Source: Lentisphaeria bacterium UBA1732
GTDB taxonomy: Bacteria > Verrucomicrobiota > Lentisphaeria > Victivallales > UBA1829
Length of the DNA stretch: 45,886 nucleotides
NCBI GenBank assembly: GCA_002315855.1
Contig: DCIG01000082.1
Coordinates: forward strand, 1 to 45,886
Direction of reading: 5' to 3'
Part shown: positions 15,881 through 24,909 of the stretch, piece after piece
How the letters are laid out: the number at the start of each line of letters is the position of its first letter
How positions within the stretch are numbered: the stretch's first letter is position 1
The notes under the pieces: model-generated
Seen by the model: the letters and a program-made list of their open reading frames with translations, nothing else
Told to the model about the DNA's origin: nothing
Database searches by the model: none
Translations under genes and position numbers: made by a program

Positions 15881-16543
15881 TCACCGCTTGAAGTGATCGG
15901 TCGTCTTGTAGTATTCCGTAAAGGACTCGAATGCTTTCTGATAGCGGGTTTTCCCCACCTCAGAAAAGCCGGATACGAGCTGGTCCCGCATATTGAGAAT
16001 CATGCTCTGGCATTCACCAAGGCATGAGACGATATAGGTGCGGAGTTTTTGGTCGCATTCCTCTGAAATCTGCCGTCCCTCTGCACAAATATCCAGCAGC
16101 TTATCAGGGAACAACTGCCGATCGTGCTCACGCGGGAACGAGTACCGGGTATGAACGAAGCGAAGGAGCGTCTCCACGTATTCGCAGATGTACTGCACAA
16201 ACATGTAATACGGTTTCAAGCCGGGCACCACGAACTGCCCCCGCTGTGTGCAGTACCAGACCGTTTCAAGCTGTGCGGAGGCATCTTTCAGCCGGATATG
16301 CACATCCGTGAGGTACAAATGAAGATCCATGGGGTCCAAATCCGCCGGGCAGTGGTGGAGGAGAAATGCGGCACTGTTGAATGCCGCGTCCGCCCGCCCC
16401 ATAACCGGCGGAATATTCATCGCCGTGAGGGTACAAGGGATATTCCCGTCTTTTTCGCCGAAAAGACTATTCGACTCCATGTTCATCATGTCGTTTTTAA
16501 CATGATTCATGGTTTCGGGCGAACAGGCGGGAGCATTATCCAT
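15881..16543 (-). CDS. Hypothetical cytoplasmic protein
   Basis: 220 residues of no recognised family, without signal peptide or membrane helix. It is rich in aromatic residues, His and Cys, and the second half looks helical (YYMFVQYICEYVETLLRFVHTRY and later segments). The only signal near ATG 16543 is a weak AGG upstream. It starts 41 bases after the small lipoprotein and may share its transcript. Codon use is like the neighbours, supporting a real gene. Confidence 0.55.
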   Translation of the reverse strand: MDNAPACSPETMNHVKNDMMNMESNSLFGEKDGNIPCTLTAMNIPPVMGRADAAFNSAAFLLHHCPADLDPMDLHLYLTDVHIRLKDASAQLETVWYCTQRGQFVVPGLKPYYMFVQYICEYVETLLRFVHTRYSFPREHDRQLFPDKLLDICAEGRQISEECDQKLRTYIVSCLGECQSMILNMRDQLVSGFSEVGKTRYQKAFESFTEYYKTTDHFKR

Positions 16544-16584
16544 GGACTGAAAACCTCGCGGGAGAAAGAAAAATGCCGGGGGAA

Positions 16585-16977
16585 TTACTTCACGACGTTT
16601 GCGCTGGCTTCAACACTGCGGTAGACGCAGAACGGCGGAATCCAGCAGCTTGTCGATTCCGTTGAGAGGTTGATGAGAGTATCCGTTTTGAAGCCCAGTT
16701 TGGACTGACGAGTGAGCAGAGAAACGACATCGTTGATGGTAACGGTATCGGTAAGAGCGGTGCATTTGCCGCTTTCCTTGGAACTTCCGGTAACAGCAGG
16801 AAGATTAAAGACATAGATACCCCAGATTTTGGCGTTGACATTGCCGATGCTTTCCATCGAGGGATCATTGGTCAGTTTGACATCATTCAGGGACGTAGCA
16901 CTCTGGAAAGAAGAGCAGGAAGCAAAAGAGAGGATTGCGGCGGCGCAGGCAGCGACAGTAACGAATTTTTTCATCAT
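16585..16977 (-). CDS. Small putative lipoprotein
   Basis: 130 residues. The N-terminus is a lipoprotein signal: MMKKF, hydrophobic core, lipobox FASC with the lipidated cysteine at residue 21, followed by SS. The mature part of about 110 residues has no recognised domain; it contains the segments VNAKIWGIYVFNLP and DTVTINDVVSLLTRQ and three further cysteines. AAGGAG seven bases before ATG 16977 gives a clear start. It is the first gene after a good promoter and probably heads the unit running to the DsbD-like gene. Confidence 0.75.
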   Translation of the reverse strand: MMKKFVTVAACAAAILSFASCSSFQSATSLNDVKLTNDPSMESIGNVNAKIWGIYVFNLPAVTGSSKESGKCTALTDTVTINDVVSLLTRQSKLGFKTDTLINLSTESTSCWIPPFCVYRSVEASANVVK

Positions 16978-17130
16978 GATGAGACTCCTTTTATGAAGAT
17001 TTTGAAAACAAAGATGTTAGGAAGCGTTTCAAAAGGGCAGTTTTTCCATCGAGTGAAAAACGGAGTTTTGAAACAAATCAAAGAGCATGAGGGAGCTTTT
17101 ACCGGAGCGATAAAATTAACTCACAGTATT

Positions 17131-17159
17131 ACTTTAAACGCGTCAGGCGGAAAAGTCAA
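17131..17159 (-). promoter_or_regulatory. Promoter of the lipoprotein-rmuC-dsbD unit
   Basis: On the minus strand, TTGACT (plus 17154-17159), 17 bases, TAAAGT (plus 17131-17136). Spacing is ideal; the -10 box is weaker than others in the window. Confidence 0.6.
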
Positions 17160-17445
17160 GACAGAACTTATCTTTTTTTGAAAAAAGGTTCAAGGACGGC
17201 ATAATTCATGACGCACCTGCCAAAGAATCGTTTCCCGATGTCTTTGGAAAAGGCGGAAACTGTCAGGGCATCCCGATTCTTTCGGAACGATGTCTTTTTT
17301 TGTCTGTACAAAGTCCAGTTTCGTGCTTTTTCGGCGGATGCTTACAGCAGCCACCATCAAAAGCGCAAAACCGTCTTTTTGCACATCCATAAAAAATCCA
17401 TTTGTTCCGAAAGAATTGAGATACCCGTAATTTCACACCTTTTTC

Positions 17446-17479
17446 AAGACGCAGAAAGATGTTTTTGCAGATGCGTCTT
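17446..17479. terminator. Inverted repeat after U32 gene, possible terminator
   Basis: AAGACGCA (17446-17453) and TGCGTCTT (17472-17479) form an 8-bp stem just past the U32 stop codon. No clear T tract follows on the minus strand, so intrinsic termination is uncertain. Confidence 0.35.
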
Positions 17480-17495
17480 TGAAGACAGAAGGGGG

Positions 17496-19700
17496 TTATT
17501 TCAGTTCGTAGTCGAAGTTGAAGAGAGCGCCGTCTTTTTCACCGGGTACGGCAAAGGTCAAATCCGTGAAAGCGGAATCGAATGAACGCAGACGGGGCAG
17601 GTCCATGACTTTTCCCGCAGTAATCTGCGTCAGCCCGTTGGCGTGATGCACCCGGAAGATATTGCCGCGCGCGTCGGAAATATCGCCGGAGACGGAAATC
17701 CCTGCACGCGTGGTCAGTAAAACGGGACGACCGTAGATGAACTGTTCGACGGGGAGAGGGGACTTGCGGGCGAACGCATCCAGTTCTGGTTTCTCCAGCT
17801 CAATCCAAGCCTGAACGGAGTCAGCCCCGAAACGTTTGAGCAGGAGGGCGGCAGAAGAGTTGCAGACGGGGAGCGGGAACGAGGTGCGAAGCGTGAGCTG
17901 CGGAAATTCTTTCAAAAGGGTGAACTGGTGCATGGCCGTAACACGAACCGTTTTGCCGCCTTTCTGAACGAAGCGAGCGATTCCGGCACGGACGGAGGAA
18001 AGGTCGCTTTCGGGGATGTAGAACGGGAGGACGAGTTCTTCATGGGGGGACGGGTCATCCTCCATACGTCGTGCAATGGACATGGCGGTGTCGGGTGGAC
18101 GCTTTCCGCGAGGGAGAATCACGGTATCGGGGAAGGGGGCGGGTGTGTGTTTCCGGGATTTCAGTTCAGCAAGAAGCGCGGCTGTGCGGGCATTGCGACC
18201 GGCATCCAAGGAGGCGGCGTCGAAGTGGTCCGGAAGCCACGCGGAAAAGTCTTTGCGAATGGATTTCAGGACGCTGGCAGGCAGGAAGAGAGAACCTGCA
18301 ATCTGTGCTTCCACGGCGGTGTATTCACAACCGGCAGATGTGTGATTGGCAAATTCCGTCAGGAGCGTATCAGGCTGAACGGGGTGTGCCGAGGCTTCGC
18401 GGAGTTCGAGCGGCCGGATGAATGTCTCGCCGGAAGGAAGGACAGCGGAGAATTGATTCTGCGACAAGCGAAGTTTCAAAGGGAGCTTGGGGAGAGGGAG
18501 AGGAAGGGCGGCAATGCGTTTGGTGTAGTCGGTGCATGATTCTCCGGTTTTGTAGAGGATGGAGCCAACGGGAGCAGTCTTATCCGTAAAGACAGTACAG
18601 AGATCGCCTTTCAGAGCTTTGAAGACGGATTCGCCGTTGACGGTCATGCGTGTGAGGCTGAACGCGGGTCCTTCATCGCCGGAACGTGGCTGAAGACGGA
18701 CGGCATCGCCGATGTGAATGCGGCGTGTTACTTCGACTGTAACGCTGTTTGATGAGACGGAAACGACCGAACCGCAAAGCTGACCGGAAGCACCGAGGGC
18801 ATCCTCTTTGACCAAAGAAGCACATGATGCGCCCGTGAAAAAGCCCTGCGACCATTTGCGTCCGTAAGTGTGCGCCATGCGTTCGCGGGCGGCGGGGAGG
18901 AGGGAATCGTATTTTCCGGGGTCGGCATTGTCAAGCAACATGCGGTATGCGGAAACGGCACCGGAAACATAGTCGGGACGGCGGAGTCGGCCTTCGATTT
19001 TCAGGGAAGCCACGCCCGCAGAAATCAGACGGGGCAGGATGTCCATGGAGCAAAGGTCCTGAACCGAAAGGAAAAAGCCATTGCCTTTGCCGGAATGATA
19101 ACGGCGGCGGCATGGCTGTTTGCATTTGCCGCGGTTGCCGCTCCATCCGCCCAGCCAGCTGGAAAGCAGGCATGAGCCGGAGACACAGCAGCACAAAGCA
19201 CCGTGAATGAAGACTTCCAGCTCCATGCCGGGGCATTTTTTCGAGATGAGTTCGATTTCCTTCAGAGAGGTCTGGCGTTCCAGAATGACACGTTTGACGC
19301 CCATCTCCTGAGCGGCGCGAATGCCAGCGGAATTGTGAATGCCCATCTGCGTGGAACCATGGAGGACAAGAGACGGGAAATAATCGTGAATCATGGAGGC
19401 GACCCCCAAGTCCTGAACAATCAAAGCATCGGGACCCATTTTCTCCAAATCGGAAAGACACTGCGCCATATCTTCCAGTTCGGATTCCTTGATGAGGGTA
19501 TTCATGGTAACATAGACTTTGCGTCCGAGGCGGTGAGCATAGGCAATGACGCGGGCAAGTTCGTCTTCGGTGAAATTTCCGGTGCGCTCGCGGGCGTTGA
19601 AGCGTTTGAGTCCGGCATAAACCGCATCGGCTCCGGCATCGAATGCCGCGAGGGCGCAAGAGGCATTTCCGGCAGGGGCAAGGAGTTCAGGTATTTTCAT
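17496..19700 (-). CDS. Peptidase U32 family protein (RlhA/YdcP-like)
   Basis: 734 residues. The N-terminal half is a U32 domain: PELLAPAGN (4-12), AGADAVYAGL, YVTMNTLI, VQDLGV, LHGSTQMGIHN and the family signature in VFIHGALCCCVSGSCLLSS, with further cysteines at KCKQPC. Despite the name, studied members (RlhA, TrhP) are iron-sulfur RNA hydroxylation enzymes; RlhA makes 5-hydroxycytidine in 23S rRNA. A long C-terminal part matches the extra domain of the RlhA-type branch. AGGA eight bases before ATG 19700 supports the start. A good promoter lies upstream, back to back with the lolC promoter. The exact RNA target is not readable. Confidence 0.85.
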   Translation of the reverse strand: MKIPELLAPAGNASCALAAFDAGADAVYAGLKRFNARERTGNFTEDELARVIAYAHRLGRKVYVTMNTLIKESELEDMAQCLSDLEKMGPDALIVQDLGVASMIHDYFPSLVLHGSTQMGIHNSAGIRAAQEMGVKRVILERQTSLKEIELISKKCPGMELEVFIHGALCCCVSGSCLLSSWLGGWSGNRGKCKQPCRRRYHSGKGNGFFLSVQDLCSMDILPRLISAGVASLKIEGRLRRPDYVSGAVSAYRMLLDNADPGKYDSLLPAARERMAHTYGRKWSQGFFTGASCASLVKEDALGASGQLCGSVVSVSSNSVTVEVTRRIHIGDAVRLQPRSGDEGPAFSLTRMTVNGESVFKALKGDLCTVFTDKTAPVGSILYKTGESCTDYTKRIAALPLPLPKLPLKLRLSQNQFSAVLPSGETFIRPLELREASAHPVQPDTLLTEFANHTSAGCEYTAVEAQIAGSLFLPASVLKSIRKDFSAWLPDHFDAASLDAGRNARTAALLAELKSRKHTPAPFPDTVILPRGKRPPDTAMSIARRMEDDPSPHEELVLPFYIPESDLSSVRAGIARFVQKGGKTVRVTAMHQFTLLKEFPQLTLRTSFPLPVCNSSAALLLKRFGADSVQAWIELEKPELDAFARKSPLPVEQFIYGRPVLLTTRAGISVSGDISDARGNIFRVHHANGLTQITAGKVMDLPRLRSFDSAFTDLTFAVPGEKDGALFNFDYELK

Positions 19701-19741
19701 GAGGGGAGTCCTACGATTTTCAGATAATGAGATTGCAGTAT

Positions 19742-19770
19742 AATATACAGCATGAAAGATGAAAAGGCAA
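19742..19770 (-). promoter_or_regulatory. Promoter of U32 family gene
   Basis: On the minus strand, TTGCCT (plus 19765-19770), 17 bases ending ATGCTG, TATATT (plus 19742-19747). Transcription would start about 35 bases before the start codon. Confidence 0.7.
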
Positions 19771-19977
19771 GGGAATGTGCCGTGATGATGAGGAAACGAA
19801 GGGATTTTCGGGAGAGGGGAGAAATGTCCGAGTTAAAGTAATGATTGAAAATGAAATGTGAAGAAGTGATGTCCGAAAACAGGGTTTTTGCGCCATTTAT
19901 GGGGGGATATTTTTCCGACAGGTTGAGTGAATGGCAAAAAGACGAGGAGAAAAAGGGGGAGATTTCATCGAAAAATC

Positions 19978-20006
19978 TTGAATAATCGGGGAACGGGGCG
20001 TATATT
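19978..20006 (+). promoter_or_regulatory. Promoter of lolC-lolD-amidohydrolase operon
   Basis: TTGAAT at 19978-19983, 17 bases, TATATT at 20001-20006. Followed by a 55-base leader with a small stem GCCTT/AAGGC. Confidence 0.75.
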
Positions 20007-20067
20007 ATATGAATTGCCTTGAAAAAAGGCAGGAAACGAACTCAAAAACGAAAGAATTTTGCAGAAT

Positions 20068-21387
20068 ATGAGTGTGAGAACAGAATGTTTTCTGGCGTGG
20101 CGGTATTTCCGACCGAAACGGAGCGCCATCAGCATCATAACGCTGATTTCCGTTGTGGGAGTGATTCTGGGGGTGGCCGTGCTGATTGTGGTGCTGGCCG
20201 TGATGACCGGATTTTCCCTGAAACTACAGGAAAAACTGCTGGCAACGGGAGCCCATGCGCAGATTTCCAAAGATACGGTGTATCAATACAACAACCCGCG
20301 AGGGAATGCAAGGACATTCAACGCCGACGAGGCGGAGGAAGTGGTGGAACTGGTGAAAGCCAACGGAGGGGAGGCCATGCCGATGGTGGTGGCACCGGTA
20401 CTGCTGCAGGTGCGTGAAGCCTTCACGCCGAAAGTGCTGGGTGCATTCGACCCGATGTGCGCCGTGGACAAGCTGGACGTGAAAGGGAGCGTGATACGCG
20501 GAGAATTTTCGCTGGAACGAGGAGAAGTGGCGGTAAGTCAGGTCATCGCGAATGAATTCGGGCTGGATGTGGGGAGCAAAATTCTGCTTCATTCTCCGGC
20601 GCGGCTGTCGCGACTGATTGAAAAAGACGAGGAGACGGGACGATACAAGATTTCCGAAAATGCGGATGTGTATTTGCCGGGCGAGTATACGGTGAGCTGC
20701 ACTTTCAGCTTCGACAAATACGATTTCGACAAAGACATGCTGTTCATCTCGCTGGATGACGCGGATGATTTGTACGGGCTGCCGTTCGGGACATCCACGA
20801 AGATTTACACGTGGGTGGACGATCCTTTCCACATGGATCATTTCGAGCGAACCATCACGCGCGAACTCATGGACCGTTACACGCATACGGTCATCCGCAC
20901 CTGGAAAGAAATGAACGGACATCTGCTGGATGTGCTGAACGTGGAAAAGAACATGCAGTTTTTCCTGCTGATATTCATCGTGCTGGTGGCGGCATTCAGC
21001 ATTACCAACACGCTGATTACGACGGTGATTCAGAAGACCCGTGAAATCGGACTGCTGAAAAGCATGGGTGCGGGGTCGCTGAGCATCATGCGAATTTTCA
21101 TCATGCAGGGGCTATTCGTGGGACTGCTGGGAACAGTGTTCGGCGTTCTGCTGGGTTGGCTCGTGGTGGTTTTCCGCATGAAAATCCTGGAGGCACTGCG
21201 TTATATCAGCGGTCAGGAAATTTTCCCCGCCGACCTGTATCTTTTCAGTGAACTGCCGGCGCATATCGTGTGGAGCGACGTGGCGGTGATTTCCGTGATT
21301 TCGATTCTGCTCTGCACCTGCGGTGCGCTGGTACCCGCCATCCGCGCCGCCAACCTCGACCCAGCAAAGGCACTGCGTTATGAATGA
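20068..21387 (+). CDS. lolC: LolC/LolE-family lipoprotein-releasing permease
   Basis: 439 residues with the MacB/LolC layout: first membrane helix (about residues 22-48, ISIITLISVVGVILGV...), a large periplasmic domain (to about 290), then three C-terminal helices with the FtsX core (FFLLIFIVLVAAFSITNTL, KTREIGLLKSMGA, and the last helix before the end). The segment SLKLQEKLLATGAHAQIS is typical of LolC/E. With LolD it extracts mature lipoproteins from the inner membrane for delivery to the outer membrane. A single permease gene here suggests a homodimer as in LolF-type systems, unless another copy lies elsewhere. ATG 20068 has no strong ribosome binding site; TTG 20059 is an alternative. The 3' end overlaps lolD. 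Confidence 0.88.
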   Translation: MSVRTECFLAWRYFRPKRSAISIITLISVVGVILGVAVLIVVLAVMTGFSLKLQEKLLATGAHAQISKDTVYQYNNPRGNARTFNADEAEEVVELVKANGGEAMPMVVAPVLLQVREAFTPKVLGAFDPMCAVDKLDVKGSVIRGEFSLERGEVAVSQVIANEFGLDVGSKILLHSPARLSRLIEKDEETGRYKISENADVYLPGEYTVSCTFSFDKYDFDKDMLFISLDDADDLYGLPFGTSTKIYTWVDDPFHMDHFERTITRELMDRYTHTVIRTWKEMNGHLLDVLNVEKNMQFFLLIFIVLVAAFSITNTLITTVIQKTREIGLLKSMGAGSLSIMRIFIMQGLFVGLLGTVFGVLLGWLVVVFRMKILEALRYISGQEIFPADLYLFSELPAHIVWSDVAVISVISILLCTCGALVPAIRAANLDPAKALRYE

Positions 21388-22066
21388 GATGAATGAAAAA
21401 TTTCTGACAGTGGAGCATATTTCCAAGCAATTCAAGCTGGGGAAAGTGGTGATACCGGTACTGAAAGACGTGTCGTTTCATGTGCGCGAAGGGTCATGGA
21501 CGACACTGCTGGGGGCATCCGGAAGCGGGAAAACGACGCTGCTGGACATCATCGGGACGATTTCGCACCCCGATACGGGGAACGTGATAATCGGAGGAGT
21601 GAACACCTCGGAACTGTCGTCGTCAAAACTGGTGAATTTCCGGAGGACGAACATCGGATTTGTGTTTCAGGCGTATCATATCCTGCCTGAACTGAATATT
21701 CTGGAAAACGCAATGCTGCCCGCCCTGCTGGACGGGAAGCCCGCAGGCGAATGCAAAAAAAGAGCCCTGGAACTGCTGGAGCGAGTGGGATTGTCCGGAC
21801 GAATCGGGCACCGTGCAAATGAACTGTCCGGCGGAGAACAGCAGAGAGCCGCCATCGCCCGCGCCATGATGAACGTGCCGCGTTTGCTGCTGGCAGACGA
21901 ACCAACAGGGAATCTAGACTCGAAGACGGGCGAAGGGATACTGGATATTTTCCGCGACCTGCGGGACGAATACCACACAACCATCGTGATGGTAACACAT
22001 GACCGGAGAATCGCCGACATCGCAGATGCCGCAATCGAATTGCAGGACGGTTATATCCGGTCATGA
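21380..22066 (+). CDS. lolD: LolD-type ABC transporter ATP-binding protein
   Basis: 228 residues, a complete ABC ATPase of the LolD/MacB group: Walker A GASGSGKTT, Q-loop FVFQAYHILPELNILENAMLP typical of this group, signature ELSGGEQQRAAIARAM, Walker B LLLADEPTGNLDS and the switch histidine in VMVTHD. It powers the preceding permease. The start overlaps the lolC stop by eight bases (ATGAATGA); a second ATG at 21389 is possible. Earlier in-frame starts lie inside lolC and are not conserved in type. It ends overlapping the next gene by ATGA, so the three genes are translationally coupled. Confidence 0.93.
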   Translation: MNEMNEKFLTVEHISKQFKLGKVVIPVLKDVSFHVREGSWTTLLGASGSGKTTLLDIIGTISHPDTGNVIIGGVNTSELSSSKLVNFRRTNIGFVFQAYHILPELNILENAMLPALLDGKPAGECKKRALELLERVGLSGRIGHRANELSGGEQQRAAIARAMMNVPRLLLADEPTGNLDSKTGEGILDIFRDLRDEYHTTIVMVTHDRRIADIADAAIELQDGYIRS

Positions 22067-23562
22067 ATGAACGGAAGGTCATCCGCAATGCGATGATTTA
22101 CGACGGGTACGGGAATCCGGCGCGTCCGGGTGATCTGGTACTGGAGGGCGGATTCATCGCGGAGACAGTGTACGACGGTCATGCGGATGTGTCCGGCGCA
22201 ACGGACGTGTATGACGCACAAGGACGGGCGGCGGCACCGGGATTCATCGACGCTCACGCGCATTCGGATGCGACCCTGCTGGCCGCGCCGGAGGCTTTCG
22301 GGAAAGTTTCACAGGGGATTACGACCGAAATCAACGGGAATTGCGGGCATTCGCTTTTCCCCGTAACCAAGGCGAACCGTGATTACGCGGAGGACAGCTG
22401 CCGCGCCTGCGGAGTAAAGCTGAACTGGGATTCGCTGAAGGGCTATCAGGCGGCGCTGGAAGCCCGCGATCCGGCACTGAGGACGTATTTTTTCTGCGGA
22501 CACAATACGCTGTGTGCCGCTTATCCGAACGATATTGAGGCGCAGGCGGCGGCTTTGGAGGCGATGATCCGCGACGGTGCGCCGGGGCTTTCCACAGGAC
22601 TGCTGTATGCGCCGGGACGGGATGAGCCGGAGGAACATCTGCTGAAGCTGGCAGATGTGCTGAAAAAGACCGGGGGAATGTATGTTACCCATCTGCGGAG
22701 CGAAGGGCGAAGACTGGAAGAGGCCCTGGAAGAGGCTATCCGCTACGCAAAGGCCGGGGCGGGACGGCTCCATATCAGCCATTTGAAGACGGCGGGAAAG
22801 GCAAATCGGGGAAAGCTGGGGCATGTGCTGGAAATGATTCATGAGGCACAGAGGCAGGGGATGCAGGTTTCGGCAGACCGTTATCCATACGTGCGTTCGC
22901 AGACGAGCCTGAGCGTGATTCTGCCGGGGGAATATGATTCGATGCGTGATGTGGAGATTCAGCAGAAACTGGCAGGGGATGAGGCGGAATGCAGACGGCT
23001 GGTCGAGGCGCTGCGCGAAGATTCGGAACGGGTGTCAAATACCCTGCTGACGGCAACGACACTGGAGGATTACAAGGAGTTCTGCGGGATACAGCTGGGG
23101 ACCATCGCCGAAAAACGGGGGACAACGCCGGAGGCAGAGGCAATCGAGATACTGAAGAGGGACGCGGCTCGTGCCATGGGAGCATTCGCCGGAATGTCCG
23201 GGGATAACCTGAAACGGATTCTGGAAGAACCATACGTGTGCTGCGGGACGGATGAAAATGCACGTCCGGCAGATGATTCTCTGGGGGCGGGGCATCCAAG
23301 GGGATTCGGGTCAATGCCGCTGTTCCTGAACATGGTCGCGGAAGAATGCGGCATGAGTGAAGCCGTGCGAAGAGTTACTTCCCTGCCGGCGGAGATTTTC
23401 GGGCTGAAAGGATGCGGCGGTCTGCGAAAAGGAAATTATGCAGACATTACGATTTTCGATGAAAAAGAACTGGGGAGCAAAGCGGATTTTCTGCATCCGC
23501 ATTTGCCCGCGACAGGGATTCTGCGTGTCTATCGAGGGGGACGCGTGCGCTACGAGGCGTGA
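22063..23562 (+). CDS. N-acyl-D-amino-acid deacylase-like amidohydrolase
   Basis: 499 residues of the amidohydrolase superfamily, D-aminoacylase branch. Metal and catalytic residues fit that group in order and spacing: H65 and H67 (IDAHAHSD), C94 (NGNCGHS), H210 (VTHLRSEG), H240 (HISHLK) and D397 (CGTDENARP), with HPR (411-413) after. Known members cleave N-acyl-D-amino acids or related amides using zinc. The ATG overlaps the lolD stop (ATGA), so it is made with the Lol proteins. This is an unusual partnership and no role in lipoprotein traffic is known to me; the substrate is unproven. It ends 15 bases from the convergent hydF gene. Confidence 0.85.
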   Translation: MNERKVIRNAMIYDGYGNPARPGDLVLEGGFIAETVYDGHADVSGATDVYDAQGRAAAPGFIDAHAHSDATLLAAPEAFGKVSQGITTEINGNCGHSLFPVTKANRDYAEDSCRACGVKLNWDSLKGYQAALEARDPALRTYFFCGHNTLCAAYPNDIEAQAAALEAMIRDGAPGLSTGLLYAPGRDEPEEHLLKLADVLKKTGGMYVTHLRSEGRRLEEALEEAIRYAKAGAGRLHISHLKTAGKANRGKLGHVLEMIHEAQRQGMQVSADRYPYVRSQTSLSVILPGEYDSMRDVEIQQKLAGDEAECRRLVEALREDSERVSNTLLTATTLEDYKEFCGIQLGTIAEKRGTTPEAEAIEILKRDAARAMGAFAGMSGDNLKRILEEPYVCCGTDENARPADDSLGAGHPRGFGSMPLFLNMVAEECGMSEAVRRVTSLPAEIFGLKGCGGLRKGNYADITIFDEKELGSKADFLHPHLPATGILRVYRGGRVRYEA

Positions 23563-23577
23563 GGGAAAAGACGCGTG

Positions 23578-24819
23578 TCAGCCGGACTTTTTCGCGGACA
23601 AAAACGCGTCATAAGCAGACGGGAACGGCTGAAGCGCACGCTGAAGAATGCCGTGAAGATGGGCGATTGCCACGCCGTAATTGGTGAAGGGGACTCCGGC
23701 TTCCCGACAGCGAAGAATGCGGGACAAGACCGCACGGCGATTGAACGTGCAGGCACCGCAATGAATGACTAAATCGCAATCGGCAAGGCAGGCAGGGAAA
23801 TCCGGCCCGCTGACCACATCAAAATGAACGTCTGCGCCCGTTTTTCTGCGAATCCAATTTGGGATTTTCGAGCGACCGATGTCGTCCGAAACGGGGTGAT
23901 GCGTACAGGCTTCCGCAATCAGGACACGACTGCCGTCATGAAGACTGTCAATGGCGGCAGCCCCCGCAGCGCAAATCGCCAGGTCGCCTTTCATGCGAGC
24001 CAGCAGAATGGAGAACGATGTGAGGGGGATTTCGGGAGGAATCAACTGCGAGACAATGCCGAAAGCCTGAGAATCCGTGACGGCAAGAGCCGGGGGAGTT
24101 TTCAGATTGGAAAGGACTTCGGTGATGCGGTTTTCGCGGGTAACAACGCATACGGCATCGTGGTCGAGGGTGTCGCGAATCGCCTGAACCTGAGGGAGAA
24201 TCATGCGGCCTTTCGGGGCTTCCTTGTCAATGGGGGTAATCAGCAGAATGAGGTCGCCGGGAGAGGTCAGACCGCTGAGCATGGCCTGAGAAGAAAGGAA
24301 GTCCTCCGGGGCAAGCCGGATGATGGCTTCGCGGAGTGCGGACATTCCTTCGCCGGAAGAGGAACTTACACGGACGAAAGAGATTTTCGAGCCGGAGAGA
24401 TGCTCCAAGGTCGAGGCGGAGGGGGCAGAAGACGGGAGGTCGCATTTCGTAAATGCAACGATGACGGGGATTCCGCGGGAGACGGCATCGTGAAGGACGG
24501 ATTCCTCGGTGTCCGTCCATGCCCCGTCGGAGACAATGATCGCCAAATCACAGCGTTCCGCCATACGGAGCGTGCGGCGGACACGCATGGCGCCGATTTC
24601 AGTGGGGTCTTCATCCAGCCCAGCCGTATCAATGAACAAAACGGGCCCGACGGGAGGGAGTTCCATGGCTTTTTCCACGGGGTCGGTGGTGGTGCCCGGA
24701 ACATCGGAAACGATGACGACATCCTGACCTGCAAGGGCATTGAGGAGAGAAGATTTGCCGGCATTTCTGCGGCCGAAGAAAACGATTTGGAGGCGAAGAC
24801 CTTTCGGAGTATTCTGCAT
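23578..24819 (-). CDS. hydF: [FeFe]-hydrogenase maturation GTPase HydF
   Basis: 413 residues. The N-terminal GTPase domain has Walker A GRRNAGKSS (16-24), DVPGTTTDP (39-47), DTAG (64-67) and TKCD (124-127). The C-terminal part carries the iron-sulfur site specific to HydF: C305 and H307 (ACTHHP) and H353-C354..C357 (IHCGAC), plus HFDVVSGPDFP and TNYGVAIA. HydF is the scaffold on which HydE and HydG assemble the 2Fe subcluster of [FeFe]-hydrogenase. ATG 24819 was chosen because AAGG lies upstream and the sequence then begins like the family; an earlier ATG adds 14 unrelated residues. HydE, HydG and the hydrogenase are not in the window. Confidence 0.95.
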   Translation of the reverse strand: MQNTPKGLRLQIVFFGRRNAGKSSLLNALAGQDVVIVSDVPGTTTDPVEKAMELPPVGPVLFIDTAGLDEDPTEIGAMRVRRTLRMAERCDLAIIVSDGAWTDTEESVLHDAVSRGIPVIVAFTKCDLPSSAPSASTLEHLSGSKISFVRVSSSSGEGMSALREAIIRLAPEDFLSSQAMLSGLTSPGDLILLITPIDKEAPKGRMILPQVQAIRDTLDHDAVCVVTRENRITEVLSNLKTPPALAVTDSQAFGIVSQLIPPEIPLTSFSILLARMKGDLAICAAGAAAIDSLHDGSRVLIAEACTHHPVSDDIGRSKIPNWIRRKTGADVHFDVVSGPDFPACLADCDLVIHCGACTFNRRAVLSRILRCREAGVPFTNYGVAIAHLHGILQRALQPFPSAYDAFLSAKKSG

Positions 24820-24909
24820 ATTAAGAAGCCTTGAAGCCGAAGACCGAACGGACGGGAGCATGGCTGAGTCCGTTTGGAAATGGCTTAATCATGGAGCTGA
24901 TTTCAAACG

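Larger units (their letters stand above)
16978..17495. other. Intergenic region between lipoprotein and U32 genes
   Basis: 518 bases with no supported gene. It holds the minus-strand promoter at 17131-17159, a 150-base leader, and an inverted repeat AAGACGCA/TGCGTCTT at 17446-17479 downstream of the U32 gene. The 62- and 125-codon plus-strand frames here lack ribosome binding sites and start over regulatory sequence. Confidence 0.5.
19701..20067. other. Divergent promoter region, U32 and lolC
   Basis: 367 bases between divergent genes, holding a promoter for each direction. Apart from these and a small stem GCCTT-GAAAA-AAGGC just after the lolC promoter, I see no other feature. Confidence 0.6.

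Noticed and set aside
16993..17181. 62-codon plus-strand frame upstream of the lipoprotein gene
   Set aside because: It runs antisense through the lipoprotein leader and promoter and has no convincing start signal.
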